A stretch of 64,000 nt of DNA from Zhongshania aquatica (GTDB lineage: Bacteria; Pseudomonadota; Gammaproteobacteria; Pseudomonadales; Spongiibacteraceae), in the NCBI RefSeq assembly GCF_027257955.1, contig NZ_JANZNQ010000001.1:248001-312000 (forward strand), in the 5' to 3' direction. Made by a program: the position numbers and the translations under genes. Numbering within the stretch: the stretch's first letter is position 1; each line of letters begins with the position of its first letter. Below are positions 1-8,627 of the stretch, one piece after another. The notes below the pieces were generated by a model that was not told where the DNA came from, searched no databases, and saw nothing but the letters and a program-made list of their open reading frames with translations.

Positions 1-1819
1 TGAACGCGCAGAGGAAATTATCGCAGGCGCAAAGATTCTGCGGCATATCATTAAACCGAACAAAGAAACCCTAATCGGTGTAGAAGACAATAAGCCAGAA
101 GGCATTGCCGCACTTGAAAAGGCCGCGGAAGGCACCGGCATTGAGATCGTCACTTTTCCGACCAAGTACCCCTCTGGCGGCGAAAAGCAGCTAATTCAAA
201 TCTTAACCGGCAAAGAAGTTCCCACTGGCGGGCTTCCTTCTGATGTCGGTATTGTGTGTCAAAACATCGGCACAGCAACGGCAATTTACCGCGCCATTCA
301 ATTTGGCGAGCCACTGATTTCCCGCATCACCACGGTGACCGGCGATGCATGCGAACAACCGCAAAATTACGAGACCTTACTGGGCACGCCGGTTCAGTAT
401 TTATTAGACAAAAGCGGCTTCAAAAAAGATGCCTGTATTCGTTTAATTATGGGCGGCCCCATGATGGGCTACACACTGCAAGACACCGCCGTGCCCATCG
501 TAAAAACAAGCAACTGCGTACTAGCGCCAACCGTAGCGGAATTGCCGCCACCGCCACCGGCTCAGGCCTGCATCCGCTGCGGCATGTGTGCAGAAGCCTG
601 CCCCGTTTCGCTTTTGCCTCAGCAAATGTACTGGTTCTCTCGTGCCCAAGAACACGAGAAGCTCGAAGATCATAAGTTGTTCGACTGCATCGAATGCGGC
701 GCCTGCTCCTTCGCCTGCCCGAGTAATATTCCATTAGTTCAGTACTACCGTGCATCAAAAGCTGAGATTCGCCAAGCGCAGCAAGACAAGATGAAAGCCG
801 AGCGCTCTAAAGAACGCTTTGAAGCGCGCACTGCAAGACTAGAACAAGAAGAAGCAGAGAAGGAAGCCAAACGCGCCGCGCGGATGGAAGCCGCGAAGGC
901 CAAAGCGGCTGCCGCCGCAAATGCACCGGACTCGAGCAAAGCCGATATTATTCAAGCCGCGATAGAACGCAGCAAAGCGAAAAAAGCCGAATCGGCTGAC
1001 CCCGCTCAAGCAGCCATCGCCCGTGCGCAGGCCAAACGTGATGGCAATGCCGAGGAAGAAAGTCCGCAGGAAAAAACCGAGCGCTTGCAAAAATTATTCG
1101 CCAGCGCCGAAAAACGTCTGACGGCGGCGAAAGAAAAACTCGCCCTTGCTCAAGAGCAACAAAGTGACAATGCAGATGCATTCGCCACAGCGGTGAGCAA
1201 AACCGAAGAAAAGCTCGCGGCAATTCAGCAAGAGCTGACTGAGCATCGAGCAAGCTTGACTCCGCCACCTGCAGACGCGACATCCGCAGACCCCGCCCAA
1301 GCGGCCATTGCCAGAGCCCTCGCAAAACGAGCCGGAACAACTGCGGACGAAAGCAAAGAAGACAAAACCGCGCGTTTGAAAAATACCGTAAGTACCACTG
1401 AAAAACGGCTTGCCGCAGCCCAAGAAAAGCTAGCACTGGCGCAAGAGCAGAATGACGCCAATGTCGCCGCCTTTGCCACCGGGGTTGAAAAAACCCAGGC
1501 TAAACTCGATACAGCAAAAAAAGAACTTAGCGATCATCTAGCCACGCTTGCCCCCAGTGATACAGCCAAGCAAATAGCGAGCGACGACCCTGTTCAAGCC
1601 GCCATTGAGCGCGCCAAGGCCGCACGCGAAGCGCAGGCTTCAATGAGTGATGCGGACAAGGTCAAACAAAATATCGAGTCGTTAGAAAATCGCATTGCCC
1701 GCACGAAAGAAAAGCTAGACGCCGCCCGCGCAGAGGGCAGCGACACAGCAGATATCTTGGCCGATTCATTAGCAAAACTAGAAGCCAAATTGGCCGCCGC
1801 TCAGCAACAACTGAGCTAA
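1..1819 (+). CDS. rnfC: RnfC, electron transport complex subunit C (5'-truncated by window edge)
   Basis: RnfC is the peripheral, NADH- or ferredoxin-facing Fe-S/flavin subunit of the membrane Rnf (Rsx) ion-pumping oxidoreductase. The open frame runs to the left edge with no start, so the N-terminus is missing; 605 codons are visible. Two 8Fe ferredoxin motifs are present, CIRCGMC...CP from nucleotide 569 and CIECGAC...CP from 686, each able to bind a [4Fe-4S] cluster. The segment before them is the soluble NuoF-like/SLBB part. After about nucleotide 760 the protein is a long Ala/Lys/Glu-rich coiled coil built of three roughly 97-residue repeats. It heads the rnfC-D-G-E genes; rnfA and rnfB are presumably just outside the window. 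Family identity is firm. Confidence 0.97.
   Translation, partial: ERAEEIIAGAKILRHIIKPNKETLIGVEDNKPEGIAALEKAAEGTGIEIVTFPTKYPSGGEKQLIQILTGKEVPTGGLPSDVGIVCQNIGTATAIYRAIQFGEPLISRITTVTGDACEQPQNYETLLGTPVQYLLDKSGFKKDACIRLIMGGPMMGYTLQDTAVPIVKTSNCVLAPTVAELPPPPPAQACIRCGMCAEACPVSLLPQQMYWFSRAQEHEKLEDHKLFDCIECGACSFACPSNIPLVQYYRASKAEIRQAQQDKMKAERSKERFEARTARLEQEEAEKEAKRAARMEAAKAKAAAAANAPDSSKADIIQAAIERSKAKKAESADPAQAAIARAQAKRDGNAEEESPQEKTERLQKLFASAEKRLTAAKEKLALAQEQQSDNADAFATAVSKTEEKLAAIQQELTEHRASLTPPPADATSADPAQAAIARALAKRAGTTADESKEDKTARLKNTVSTTEKRLAAAQEKLALAQEQNDANVAAFATGVEKTQAKLDTAKKELSDHLATLAPSDTAKQIASDDPVQAAIERAKAAREAQASMSDADKVKQNIESLENRIARTKEKLDAARAEGSDTADILADSLAKLEAKLAAAQQQLS
995..1816 (+). repeat. Tandem ~97-residue coding repeats in the RnfC C-terminus
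   Basis: Three successive units begin at 995, 1286 and 1583 with the same opening motif (D-P-x-Q-A-A-I-x-R-A) followed by a predicted coiled coil of the type EKRLxAAxEKLALAQEQ. The first unit spans 291 bp and the second 297 bp; the third is shortened at the gene end. A degenerate opening motif also occurs near 941. Repeats of this kind with A-A-I-A-R-A-K motifs are known in long gammaproteobacterial RnfC/RsxC proteins. Confidence 0.85.
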
Positions 1820-1846
1820 ACCCAGATTACGAGCACCAGTGACATT

Positions 1847-2896
1847 ATGGGATTTTTAAAAGTCAGTTCACCACATGCCCACGGCCCCATGAGCACCGCG
1901 AGAGTGATGCGCTTGGTGCTACTGGCGACCATTCCCGGCGTGTTTTCGCTGACCTTTTTCTTCGGTTTTGGCACGCTCATGAATGTACTCTGGGCGAGCA
2001 TTACCGCACTTGCGTTTGAAGCCTTAGCCTTAAAACTTCGCAAGCGCCCCATCGGTTTTTATCTCAATGATTACAGCGCCCTAGTCACGGCATTTTTACT
2101 CGGCATTGCGCTACCGCCAGCGTCACCGTTCTGGCTCATCATGATCGGCACCGGTTTTGCCATACTCATTTGCAAGCAGCTATACGGCGGTATGGGCTAC
2201 AACCCCTTCAATCCCGCCATGGCTGCCTATGTCATGCTGTTAATATCCTTTCCTGTACAAATGACCACATGGCTAGCGCCCAAAGGCAGTTTTGCAGGCG
2301 ATCTGTTAGGCCCGATCGATGCGTTGCGCTACTGCTTTGGTTTTGGCCGCGAGGCCATAGACGCCATCACCATGGCAACCCCGCTGGATGTACTCAAACA
2401 AAATAATTCACTGCTGGTCAAAGACCTCTGGGAAGAATCAGCCCAGTTTGGCCAATTCGCAGGAATAGGTTGGGAATGGGCGAACATTGGATTTTTACTC
2501 GGCGGCATTTATCTTCTCTATCGACGCGTGTTCACATGGCACGCGCCAATAAGCATGCTAGCCTCGTTAACCGTCATGTCGGCTCTCTTCTACGATGGCG
2601 GAAGCTCAGCTTCAGGTGGTTCACCGCTGTTTCACTTGCTCAGTGGCGCGACCATGCTCGGCGCATTCTTCATCGTGACTGATCCCGTTACCTCCGCAGT
2701 GTCCAATCGCGGTCGCCTTATTTACGGTGCGCTCATCGGGGTTTTGGTCTACATCATTCGAGTCTGGGGTAACTATCCCGACGCGGTGGCATTTTCTGTT
2801 TTACTAATGAATTTTGCCGCGCCATTTATCGACCACTACACCCAACCCAGAACCTATGGTCATAAACTGAAGGATCAGCAGGGAGGAAAGTCATGA
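1847..2896 (+). CDS. rnfD: RnfD, electron transport complex subunit D
   Basis: RnfD is an integral membrane subunit of the Rnf complex, related to NqrB, which carries covalently bound FMN. The 349-residue protein has about nine to ten hydrophobic segments. The likely FMN-bearing threonine is Thr178 in the T-M-A-T-P-L-D motif, matching the S/T-x-A-T rule of NqrB/RnfD; a second S-G-A-T motif lies at about residue 266-269. The conserved GGMGYNPFNPA segment occurs near residue 113. It lies 27 bp after rnfC and its stop overlaps the rnfG start by 4 bp (ATGA), implying translational coupling. Confidence 0.97.
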   Translation: MGFLKVSSPHAHGPMSTARVMRLVLLATIPGVFSLTFFFGFGTLMNVLWASITALAFEALALKLRKRPIGFYLNDYSALVTAFLLGIALPPASPFWLIMIGTGFAILICKQLYGGMGYNPFNPAMAAYVMLLISFPVQMTTWLAPKGSFAGDLLGPIDALRYCFGFGREAIDAITMATPLDVLKQNNSLLVKDLWEESAQFGQFAGIGWEWANIGFLLGGIYLLYRRVFTWHAPISMLASLTVMSALFYDGGSSASGGSPLFHLLSGATMLGAFFIVTDPVTSAVSNRGRLIYGALIGVLVYIIRVWGNYPDAVAFSVLLMNFAAPFIDHYTQPRTYGHKLKDQQGGKS

Positions 2897-3567
2897 ACAT
2901 CCTCGGCAAATCCATCACCAAGAATGGCATCCTGTTGGGTCTTTTCGCCATCGTCACCACAGGCGTGATTGCCGGTACGTACCTCTCAACCCGCGGATTA
3001 ATCCAAGACAATATTCGCCATGCAGAAGAAAGTGCGCTGCTAGAGCTATTCCCTAAATCTCGCCATGACAACTCCATGCTCGACGACGCTATCAGTGTCG
3101 ACAACAGCGAACTGCTCGGACTGCGAGAAGCTAAAAAACTCTACCGCGCCAGTATGAACAGTGAATTCGTCGGCGCAATCCTACCTGCGACAGCACGAGA
3201 CGGATACACCGGCGACGTAGATATGATTGTCGGCATTAACCGGGATGGCACCATCGCCGGAGTACGGGTGCTTTCCCACCGAGAAACCCCAGGTCTTGGC
3301 GACCAGGTCGACTACAAAAAAAGCCAGTGGGTAGATGGATTTATTGGTAAAAGCCTAACTAATCCAGAAGAATCAAAATGGGCAGTGAAAAAAGACAAAG
3401 GGGTATTCGACCAATTTACCGGTGCCACCATCACCCCAAGGGCGGTTACTAAAGCCGTACACAAAGCATTACAATACTACGACGCTAACATCGATACGAT
3501 CAGCGACATCAATGATTCGCTCAGCGCCGATCTGAACACCCAATCAAATTCGGGAATCCAGCAATGA
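2893..3567 (+). CDS. rnfG: RnfG, electron transport complex subunit G
   Basis: RnfG is the mostly periplasmic subunit of the Rnf complex, anchored by one N-terminal membrane helix (about residues 13-31), and carries a second covalent FMN. The FMN-binding domain is complete: the T-G-A-T-I-T-P motif places the modified residue at Thr179, and the upstream [12 protein letters not shown] motif near residue 133 is typical of the family. Length (224 residues) is normal. The start overlaps the rnfD stop and its own stop overlaps the rnfE start by 4 bp. Confidence 0.97.
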   Translation: MNILGKSITKNGILLGLFAIVTTGVIAGTYLSTRGLIQDNIRHAEESALLELFPKSRHDNSMLDDAISVDNSELLGLREAKKLYRASMNSEFVGAILPATARDGYTGDVDMIVGINRDGTIAGVRVLSHRETPGLGDQVDYKKSQWVDGFIGKSLTNPEESKWAVKKDKGVFDQFTGATITPRAVTKAVHKALQYYDANIDTISDINDSLSADLNTQSNSGIQQ

Positions 3568-4277
3568 GTGACATCAGCTACCGCGAAATATCACTAAACG
3601 GACTCTGGAAGAACAATCCCGCCATTGTTCAGCTATTAGGCTTGTGCCCATTACTCGCCGTCACAGGCTCAGTAATAAACGCCTTAGGCATGGGCTTAGC
3701 GACAATGTTAGTACTCACTGTGTCGAACACCTGCGTCTCCATGATTCGCAACTTTGCCTCGGATGCCATTCGTCTGCCCGCCTTCGTCATGATCATCGCG
3801 GCAGCAGTAACCTGCATAGAGCTACTCATGCAGGCCTTCGCTTACGAGCTATTTCAAATACTCGGTATCTTCCTGCCACTCATCACCACCAACTGCGTCA
3901 TCCTCGGACGCGCCGACGCCTTCGCCTGTAAAAACAAAGTACTGCCAGCCATGTATGACGGCTTCATTATGGGTGTAGGCTTCGCGGTAATACTCATGCT
4001 ATTGGGCGCCATTCGTGAAGTTATCGGCACGGGCGCCATCTTCGCCAATATGGATCTACTGTTCGGCGAAGGCGCAAAAAGCTGGAAAATCGTGTTGGTA
4101 GATGACTACACCGCCGTCCTTGTCGCCATTCTACCGCCCGGTGCGTTTATATTTACCGGCATGATCATCGCGCTGAAGAATATTATCGATACCGGCATTA
4201 AAAACCGCGAAGCAGCGAAAACAGAGAAAGTTGCACCGACGAGTAGGCGGGTTCGGGTGACGGGGAATATAAGTTAA
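3564..4277 (+). CDS. rnfE: RnfE, electron transport complex subunit E
   Basis: RnfE is an integral membrane subunit homologous to NqrD and RnfA. The 237-residue protein shows six hydrophobic segments. Cys28 (in L-G-L-C-P) and Cys111 (in T-T-N-C-V) correspond to the cysteines that, with RnfA, hold an Fe-S centre inside the membrane. It is the last gene of the visible operon. In many Gammaproteobacteria nth (endonuclease III) follows rnfE; here it does not, and the next gene is on the opposite strand. Confidence 0.96.
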   Translation: MSDISYREISLNGLWKNNPAIVQLLGLCPLLAVTGSVINALGMGLATMLVLTVSNTCVSMIRNFASDAIRLPAFVMIIAAAVTCIELLMQAFAYELFQILGIFLPLITTNCVILGRADAFACKNKVLPAMYDGFIMGVGFAVILMLLGAIREVIGTGAIFANMDLLFGEGAKSWKIVLVDDYTAVLVAILPPGAFIFTGMIIALKNIIDTGIKNREAAKTEKVAPTSRRVRVTGNIS

Positions 4278-4500
4278 TCAGCAGGAAAGTTATCATTTTC
4301 AGTTACGTATTATCACCTGCGGCTCGTCAAGCCGTAGGACTTCAAAAGCACTAAAATAATAGCTCGCAAAACCGAGATAAACGAAAAGTTTTCAGCGACA
4401 AGCTCAAACCAACGCGATAGGCGCCGCCCTCACCATTAAACTAGGAACAGTCTCTCCTTTTATTACTGCAGAATAAAGAAGTGACACAAAATTCGAAACA
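4278..4500. other. Convergent intergenic region rnfE / pilin-modification locus
   Basis: A 223-bp spacer between converging genes. A short inverted repeat (CGGCT...AGCCG) sits at about 4321-4333 but lacks a T-run. No gene, and none of the usual nth sequence, is visible. From here to about 7650 the sequence is noticeably richer in A+T than the rnf genes. Confidence 0.5.
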
Positions 4501-5754
4501 CTACAGATGCTTACAATTAAGATTTCTGTCCGCAAAAGGTAAAAAGAAATATGCCGACACCATCAGAAACATCGATAGCGGCATGATGTGGTAAAACAGC
4601 CCATCAAAAACCGAAAATACTGGAATCGAAATAACTAACGCGGCGAGCACCACATCTGCCAATGAAGATGACCTTCCGATTACAATCTTAAGGCACTTAA
4701 AAAGCAAATACCCGAAGATCAAGAATATAGCTAAGGACCCAATCACGCCGAATTCGAGTAAAAATTGAACTACAAAATTGTGCGGCTGGACAATATTTGA
4801 CCCCATAACACCAAGGCGAATAAAGGCATCAGGCCCAGCACCAAATAACCAAGAACCATCCAAGGCTTCGATGCTTCTCGACCAAATTGACAATCGACCT
4901 GAAGAAATCCTATTAATAGTGGCGTCAGCGGCGCTCCGCGTCAGAGAATTAAAAAGAATATGGGTTTCACCACTCAACACCAAGGCCAAACCACCTGAAA
5001 AAAGGCCGAAAGGAATAACCATATATTTCTTGAGATTAGCTCTAAAGCTTCTATTCATAAACGACAAAACCAAAAAAGCTAGCAATGCTACCCACTGGCC
5101 CCGACCACCGGTCCAAAGAGTCAAAAAACCAAGTATAAAAAATATTGGAAAAGCAAGATAATGCGCGATACGCCCTCTAAAGATCATCCAGGCAGACAAA
5201 CCAATCAAAAAAGCCAAATCGTAATTCATGTGGCGTAAATGTCGGTAAAGTGGGGGGTGCCCTTTTATATTACGCCTCCACTCCAAAAGATCCGCTCCCA
5301 AATAAACATAGAAGAAATAAACACATGTTCCGATAAGCGACAGCAATTTTAAGTAATATACCCACTCCAAACCTTTTTCGTCACTAACATGAAGCCAAGC
5401 CAAAAATCCGAAGATGAACATAAGTTGAGCGACGTAAACCCATCCCCGATATATTCCTAAAACCGGAATATAATGGCACGCCCAGACCATCACCATCAAA
5501 AACATAACAAAACAAAAAATCCTAAAAATAAGGCTTTCCTTGATAGCAGCGACAAACAAAATAATTGCTTCAGGCAACATTATTAATGAAAATATCAGCT
5601 GTTCAATCGACGTCCAATAGTTCACCAGCAAAGAGGTATTGCTATATGTAAACAACAGCGGCGAGATTACAATTGCAACCAAAACAGCGGACGCCAATGC
5701 AACTCGAAATTTAAGACTTGCTATAAAATAGTCTTTCAGCACATTCCAACCCAT
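4501..5754 (-). CDS. O-antigen ligase (Wzy_C/WaaL) family membrane protein, possible pilin O-oligosaccharyltransferase
   Basis: The 417-residue protein is almost entirely hydrophobic, with about ten to twelve membrane segments. It has the family's hallmarks: W-T-G-G-R-G-Q-W in a membrane helix near residue 210 and a large periplasmic loop before HNFVVQFLLEFGVIG near residue 330, resembling the H-N-x-x-L-Q-x-x-x-E-x-G motif. Members either ligate O-antigen to lipid A core, polymerise O-antigen, or transfer oligosaccharide to proteins (PglL, TfpO). No other LPS-glycan gene lies nearby, while pilA is two genes upstream on the same strand, so pilin glycosylation is the favoured inference. The pilin does not end in serine, which argues against the TfpO C-terminal-Ser mode. 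The start overlaps the preceding stop as TAATG. Base use is A+T-rich. Confidence 0.75.
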   Translation of the reverse strand: MGWNVLKDYFIASLKFRVALASAVLVAIVISPLLFTYSNTSLLVNYWTSIEQLIFSLIMLPEAIILFVAAIKESLIFRIFCFVMFLMVMVWACHYIPVLGIYRGWVYVAQLMFIFGFLAWLHVSDEKGLEWVYYLKLLSLIGTCVYFFYVYLGADLLEWRRNIKGHPPLYRHLRHMNYDLAFLIGLSAWMIFRGRIAHYLAFPIFFILGFLTLWTGGRGQWVALLAFLVLSFMNRSFRANLKKYMVIPFGLFSGGLALVLSGETHILFNSLTRSAADATINRISSGRLSIWSRSIEALDGSWLFGAGPDAFIRLGVMGSNIVQPHNFVVQFLLEFGVIGSLAIFLIFGYLLFKCLKIVIGRSSSLADVVLAALVISIPVFSVFDGLFYHIMPLSMFLMVSAYFFLPFADRNLNCKHL

Positions 5755-7643
5755 TAATTTTCAGAAAAGACACGATTGTTATGTAGCGAGATCAGACTCA
5801 AGCCTTTACTCAGCCAATCTTCACTTACAATGGTTTGGCGATACCCCCCGCCATGCAGTGGATCTCCGTCCAACAAATAACATTTTTGCAGTTCGCCAAC
5901 ACTACCGAGATAAATTTCACCATAACTTTTCGCCATGCATTCTTGGTGAGCCCCACCACAACTACCGCTCGCCATACTGCAAAGCATATTCCCGACACGC
6001 ACAGAGACTTCACCACTTTTCATCATTATCGCCCATGGCTTCTCTACTGCAGTAAGCAGATCCTTACCTACAAAATTAGAACTGTATTTGGTAAGTCCCA
6101 ACATCGACAACAAGGTGGGAGGAATATCTATTTGACTGCCCACTTGAGTAATTTCGATCGGCTTATCGATATAAGGATGATAGATAGCCAATGGCATTCG
6201 AAAAAACTGCTCATTTTTTATAAGGATATCCGCCTTTTCGGAATCTCGGTCAAACGCCCATATCCCATGATCCGAAGTAACTAAAACAATAGTATTTGAT
6301 GCTAAAGCGGAATGACGAAACGCATCCCAGAATTTTGAAAACGCATAATCTTCGTAATGTGCAGCGGTTAAGTAATTTGAGAAAAGCTCTACCCCTCCGG
6401 CAGCACTCAGGTAATCTGGGGACGGCAAGCCCCACTCCCACTTAAAGGGATAGTGACTACTCAATGTGGTAATGTGCGCAAAGAACGGCTCGCTTTCACC
6501 ACTCAATTTATCCAACATTAGACCATACATTGCCTCGTCCGAAACTCCCCAACCAATCTCGGGTAAATTCGCCTCTTTGCGACGCTCAGCGTCAAAAAAC
6601 TCTAGTTGCTGAAAACCTATTTTCGGAAGATATTGATCGCGGTTATAAAATTGGCTTTTATTTCCATGGAAATAGAGTGTTTTATAACCTTCTCTCGCTA
6701 GTATTTCCGGCAAACACTCCAGATTTTTAATCTCGTCCGCGAACTTCGAATAGGGAGGCTTGCTGCTGTAATCGAAGATACCGCACCAAATAGCCGTCTC
6801 TCCTTTTACAGTAAAGTTTGTATTTGCGTAGAATTGTGTCGCTTTAATATTTTCATTAGCAAATTGATTCAGATGTGGAGTTACATCGCCCACCTCAGGA
6901 TAAGGTCTCATCAAAGACGCGCGAATCGACTCCAGCGTAATTACGATGACATTTAATTTTTCGGACGGCCGCGCATCCAGCCCACTACTAATCGTTTTTC
7001 GATTAAGGCTTTTAAATTCTAATTCCGCTGCAACCTGCCCCTTCTCTAGTGCTTTTGGCAAACTTTCTCGCACAAAAAAAGCATGCACGGGGCTGACATA
7101 AGAAGGGGAAAGTGTAAACACCGACAGCTGACGGTAACGATCAAACGAAACTGTTAAAGTTATTGCAGCCACCAATGTGATGACCAAGGGAAATGCTATT
7201 AACACAGCTCTTACCTTGACTATAGGCGTTAAAGGCTTGCTGTGGACACATATGGAAATAATGGCCAATACCAATCCTATACCTGATATCCAGAGCAGAT
7301 CAGACAAAAGACTAAATTCGGAAATCGCCCTAAAGCTGTCGAGAGAGTCATCGATTAAGGATAACGACTGGTAATTAAAGTAGGTCTGGAAATACTGGAA
7401 ATACCACCAGTTACCGGCACTCAATATCACATGTACAAGCCACACCCCAATAACAGTAGACGCATATATCCATCTGGAAAACCAACTCGAAATTAAGACT
7501 ATAGAAAGGGAGAGTGATGCAATAAAAACGGCACTCAGCATGCCCGACGGATGAGGGTTGAGGCGCCCAAAATATGATGTAAAAGCAAACAACAAGACCA
7601 TTGCAGCTGCGCAGGTTAGACTGGACTCAAAAATTCGTTTCAA
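5754..7643 (-). CDS. LtaS/OpgB-like phosphotransferase (sulfatase-fold membrane enzyme)
   Basis: This 629-residue protein has about five N-terminal membrane helices (within residues 10-165) and a periplasmic alkaline-phosphatase/sulfatase-fold domain. The metal and catalytic residues of lipoteichoic-acid-synthase-type enzymes can be placed: Glu238 (T-L-E-S), nucleophile Thr284 (K-G-E-T), Asp458-His459 (S-D-H-G), and His397. Spacing closely parallels LtaS (E255, T300, D475, H476). Such enzymes move phosphoglycerol, or in related groups phosphoethanolamine, onto acceptors. A Cys-rich tail near residues 545-580 is unusual. The start is TTG with a weak ribosome site; no ATG lies upstream in frame. 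It sits 121 bp after pilA behind an intrinsic terminator and is coupled to the glycosyltransferase-like gene. Acting on pilin is my inference; lipid A or periplasmic glucan are alternatives. Confidence 0.75.
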   Translation of the reverse strand: MKRIFESSLTCAAAMVLLFAFTSYFGRLNPHPSGMLSAVFIASLSLSIVLISSWFSRWIYASTVIGVWLVHVILSAGNWWYFQYFQTYFNYQSLSLIDDSLDSFRAISEFSLLSDLLWISGIGLVLAIISICVHSKPLTPIVKVRAVLIAFPLVITLVAAITLTVSFDRYRQLSVFTLSPSYVSPVHAFFVRESLPKALEKGQVAAELEFKSLNRKTISSGLDARPSEKLNVIVITLESIRASLMRPYPEVGDVTPHLNQFANENIKATQFYANTNFTVKGETAIWCGIFDYSSKPPYSKFADEIKNLECLPEILAREGYKTLYFHGNKSQFYNRDQYLPKIGFQQLEFFDAERRKEANLPEIGWGVSDEAMYGLMLDKLSGESEPFFAHITTLSSHYPFKWEWGLPSPDYLSAAGGVELFSNYLTAAHYEDYAFSKFWDAFRHSALASNTIVLVTSDHGIWAFDRDSEKADILIKNEQFFRMPLAIYHPYIDKPIEITQVGSQIDIPPTLLSMLGLTKYSSNFVGKDLLTAVEKPWAIMMKSGEVSVRVGNMLCSMASGSCGGAHQECMAKSYGEIYLGSVGELQKCYLLDGDPLHGGGYRQTIVSEDWLSKGLSLISLHNNRVFSEN

Positions 7644-7670
7644 GATAGGCCACTCTACTTGCTTACCATT

Positions 7671-7696
7671 AAAAAAGGGGAGTCCAGAGACTCCCC
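7671..7696 (-). terminator. Intrinsic terminator after pilA
   Basis: On the minus strand, GGGGAGTC and GACTCCCC form a perfect 8-bp stem with a 4-nt loop (7677-7696) followed directly by six T. It lies 68 bp after the pilA stop and 28 bp before the next start codon on the same strand, so it would cut most pilin transcripts while some read through into the two downstream genes. Confidence 0.9.
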
Positions 7697-7736
7697 TTCA
7701 ATTCCAAGCAGCCAGCAAAACTAAAATCAGCCGGCC

Positions 7737-7764
7737 TAAACAATACTAAACAATACTAAACAAT
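7737..7764. repeat. Tandem decamer CAATACTAAA next to pilA stop
   Basis: The 10-bp unit TAAACAATAC occurs twice plus most of a third copy, ending in the pilA stop codon region. It is in the 3' untranslated part of the pilin transcript, just ahead of the terminator. Confidence 0.8.
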
Positions 7765-8249
7765 CAGTTCTGAGCGATACGACATGAGCCAGGCAGGTAC
7801 TTTGCATTGCCAGCAGTATCAGTAGTGGTGTCTGGCCCACATACCCACTGCGCAACCAAGCCGCCCGCAGCAACATCAGCACAAGTTGCAAACGTTGTTG
7901 CAGTTGCATTTGAACAAGGCTTCATCTGAACGATAACCGGAGTTGCGCCTAAACTTTGAGATGTAACGGTGACCAAACCAACAGCGTTAGTTTCAATAGA
8001 TGCCACATATTTACTAGTAGACGTGCTTGATTCACAACCCCATTCATTTGCATCCGGCAATGTAGTCGAACTCTGAACAACCTCAGTAATAGAAGTACGG
8101 CACGCTGAAGCCGCAAGTACCACTTCAGAAGCCTTGGCACGAATGGTGTAGTCTTGGTAAGCAGGTAAGGCAACCGCTGCCAAAATACCGATAATCGCGA
8201 TAACGATCATCAATTCGATAAGAGTAAAACCTTGTTGTGTTCTTTTCAT
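7764..8249 (-). CDS. pilA: PilA, type IVa major pilin precursor
   Basis: Structural subunit of the type IV pilus. The 161-residue precursor starts [19 protein letters not shown]: a 7-residue basic leader ending in Gly, Phe at mature position 1 and Glu at position 5, exactly what PilD cleaves and methylates. The hydrophobic N-terminal helix is followed by a Thr/Ser-rich globular domain with several cysteines; the last pair (about residues 142 and 157) would form the C-terminal D-loop. The ATG at 8249 is chosen over longer frames because the leader is canonical and GGAGT lies 7 bp upstream. The chain ends in Asn, not Ser. Assembly genes pilB, pilC and pilD lie divergently upstream. A sigma-54-like promoter precedes it. 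Confidence 0.96.
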   Translation of the reverse strand: MKRTQQGFTLIELMIVIAIIGILAAVALPAYQDYTIRAKASEVVLAASACRTSITEVVQSSTTLPDANEWGCESSTSTSKYVASIETNAVGLVTVTSQSLGATPVIVQMKPCSNATATTFATCADVAAGGLVAQWVCGPDTTTDTAGNAKYLPGSCRIAQN

Positions 8250-8627
8250 AATGAACTCCAAAAATTTGTCGATTTCTTTTTGTGATAGAAATCCATCACT
8301 ATCGAGTAACATACAATATGTATGCCACCAGCCCCAGCTATCAGCAAACTTATTTTAAATAATGAATTATTACAGTGTTTCACTCCAATAATCACGCGCA
8401 TGAACACCTACAAACTAACCATCGCTACAGAAAACCAAAGTAATCAAATGGCGCACTATGACAATAATTGTCACAAACTACGCATATCTGGCAGGCACTA
8501 GAGATGACAGTTGAATCTTTCCGCCACTAAAGCTGCACGCCTAAAACTCCTTTTCCGCGCTATAGTGCTTAATCTAATGATAGGCACTATACTGTTTTAA
8601 TTACATTTTTAACGACAAAGCGACGCT
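8250..8627. other. Divergent regulatory region pilA / pilB with two palindromes
   Basis: This 378-bp gap has no gene. Besides the sigma-54-like element it holds a perfect palindrome TGACAAT-A-ATTGTCA at 8459-8473 and an inverted repeat TATAGTGC...GCACTATA at 8561-8591 with a 15-nt centre, 36 bp before the pilB ATG. The first contains TGTC on both strands, the core reported for PilR sites, and lies about 145 bp upstream of the -24 element, where an enhancer-binding protein could act. The second looks like an operator or leader hairpin for pilB. Confidence 0.45.
8312..8327 (-). promoter_or_regulatory. Sigma-54-like promoter of pilA
   Basis: The minus strand reads TGGCATACATATTGTA: GG at -24 and GT (consensus GC) at -12, separated by 10 bp. 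The expected transcript start is about 50 bp before the pilA ATG. In Pseudomonas pilA is transcribed by sigma-54 with PilR; rpoN is in this window. The -12 element is imperfect, so this is a moderately confident inference. Confidence 0.5.

Noticed and set aside
4501-5754. TfpO-type pilin glycosyltransferase for the membrane protein near pilA
   Set aside because: TfpO modifies a C-terminal serine; this pilin ends in Asn. The general O-antigen ligase/O-OTase call is kept without that name.
5754-7643. EptA-type lipid A phosphoethanolamine transferase
   Set aside because: Spacing of Glu238, Thr284 and Asp458-His459 and the HGN...YNR motif fit LtaS/OpgB better than EptA; PEtN transfer is left only as an alternative.
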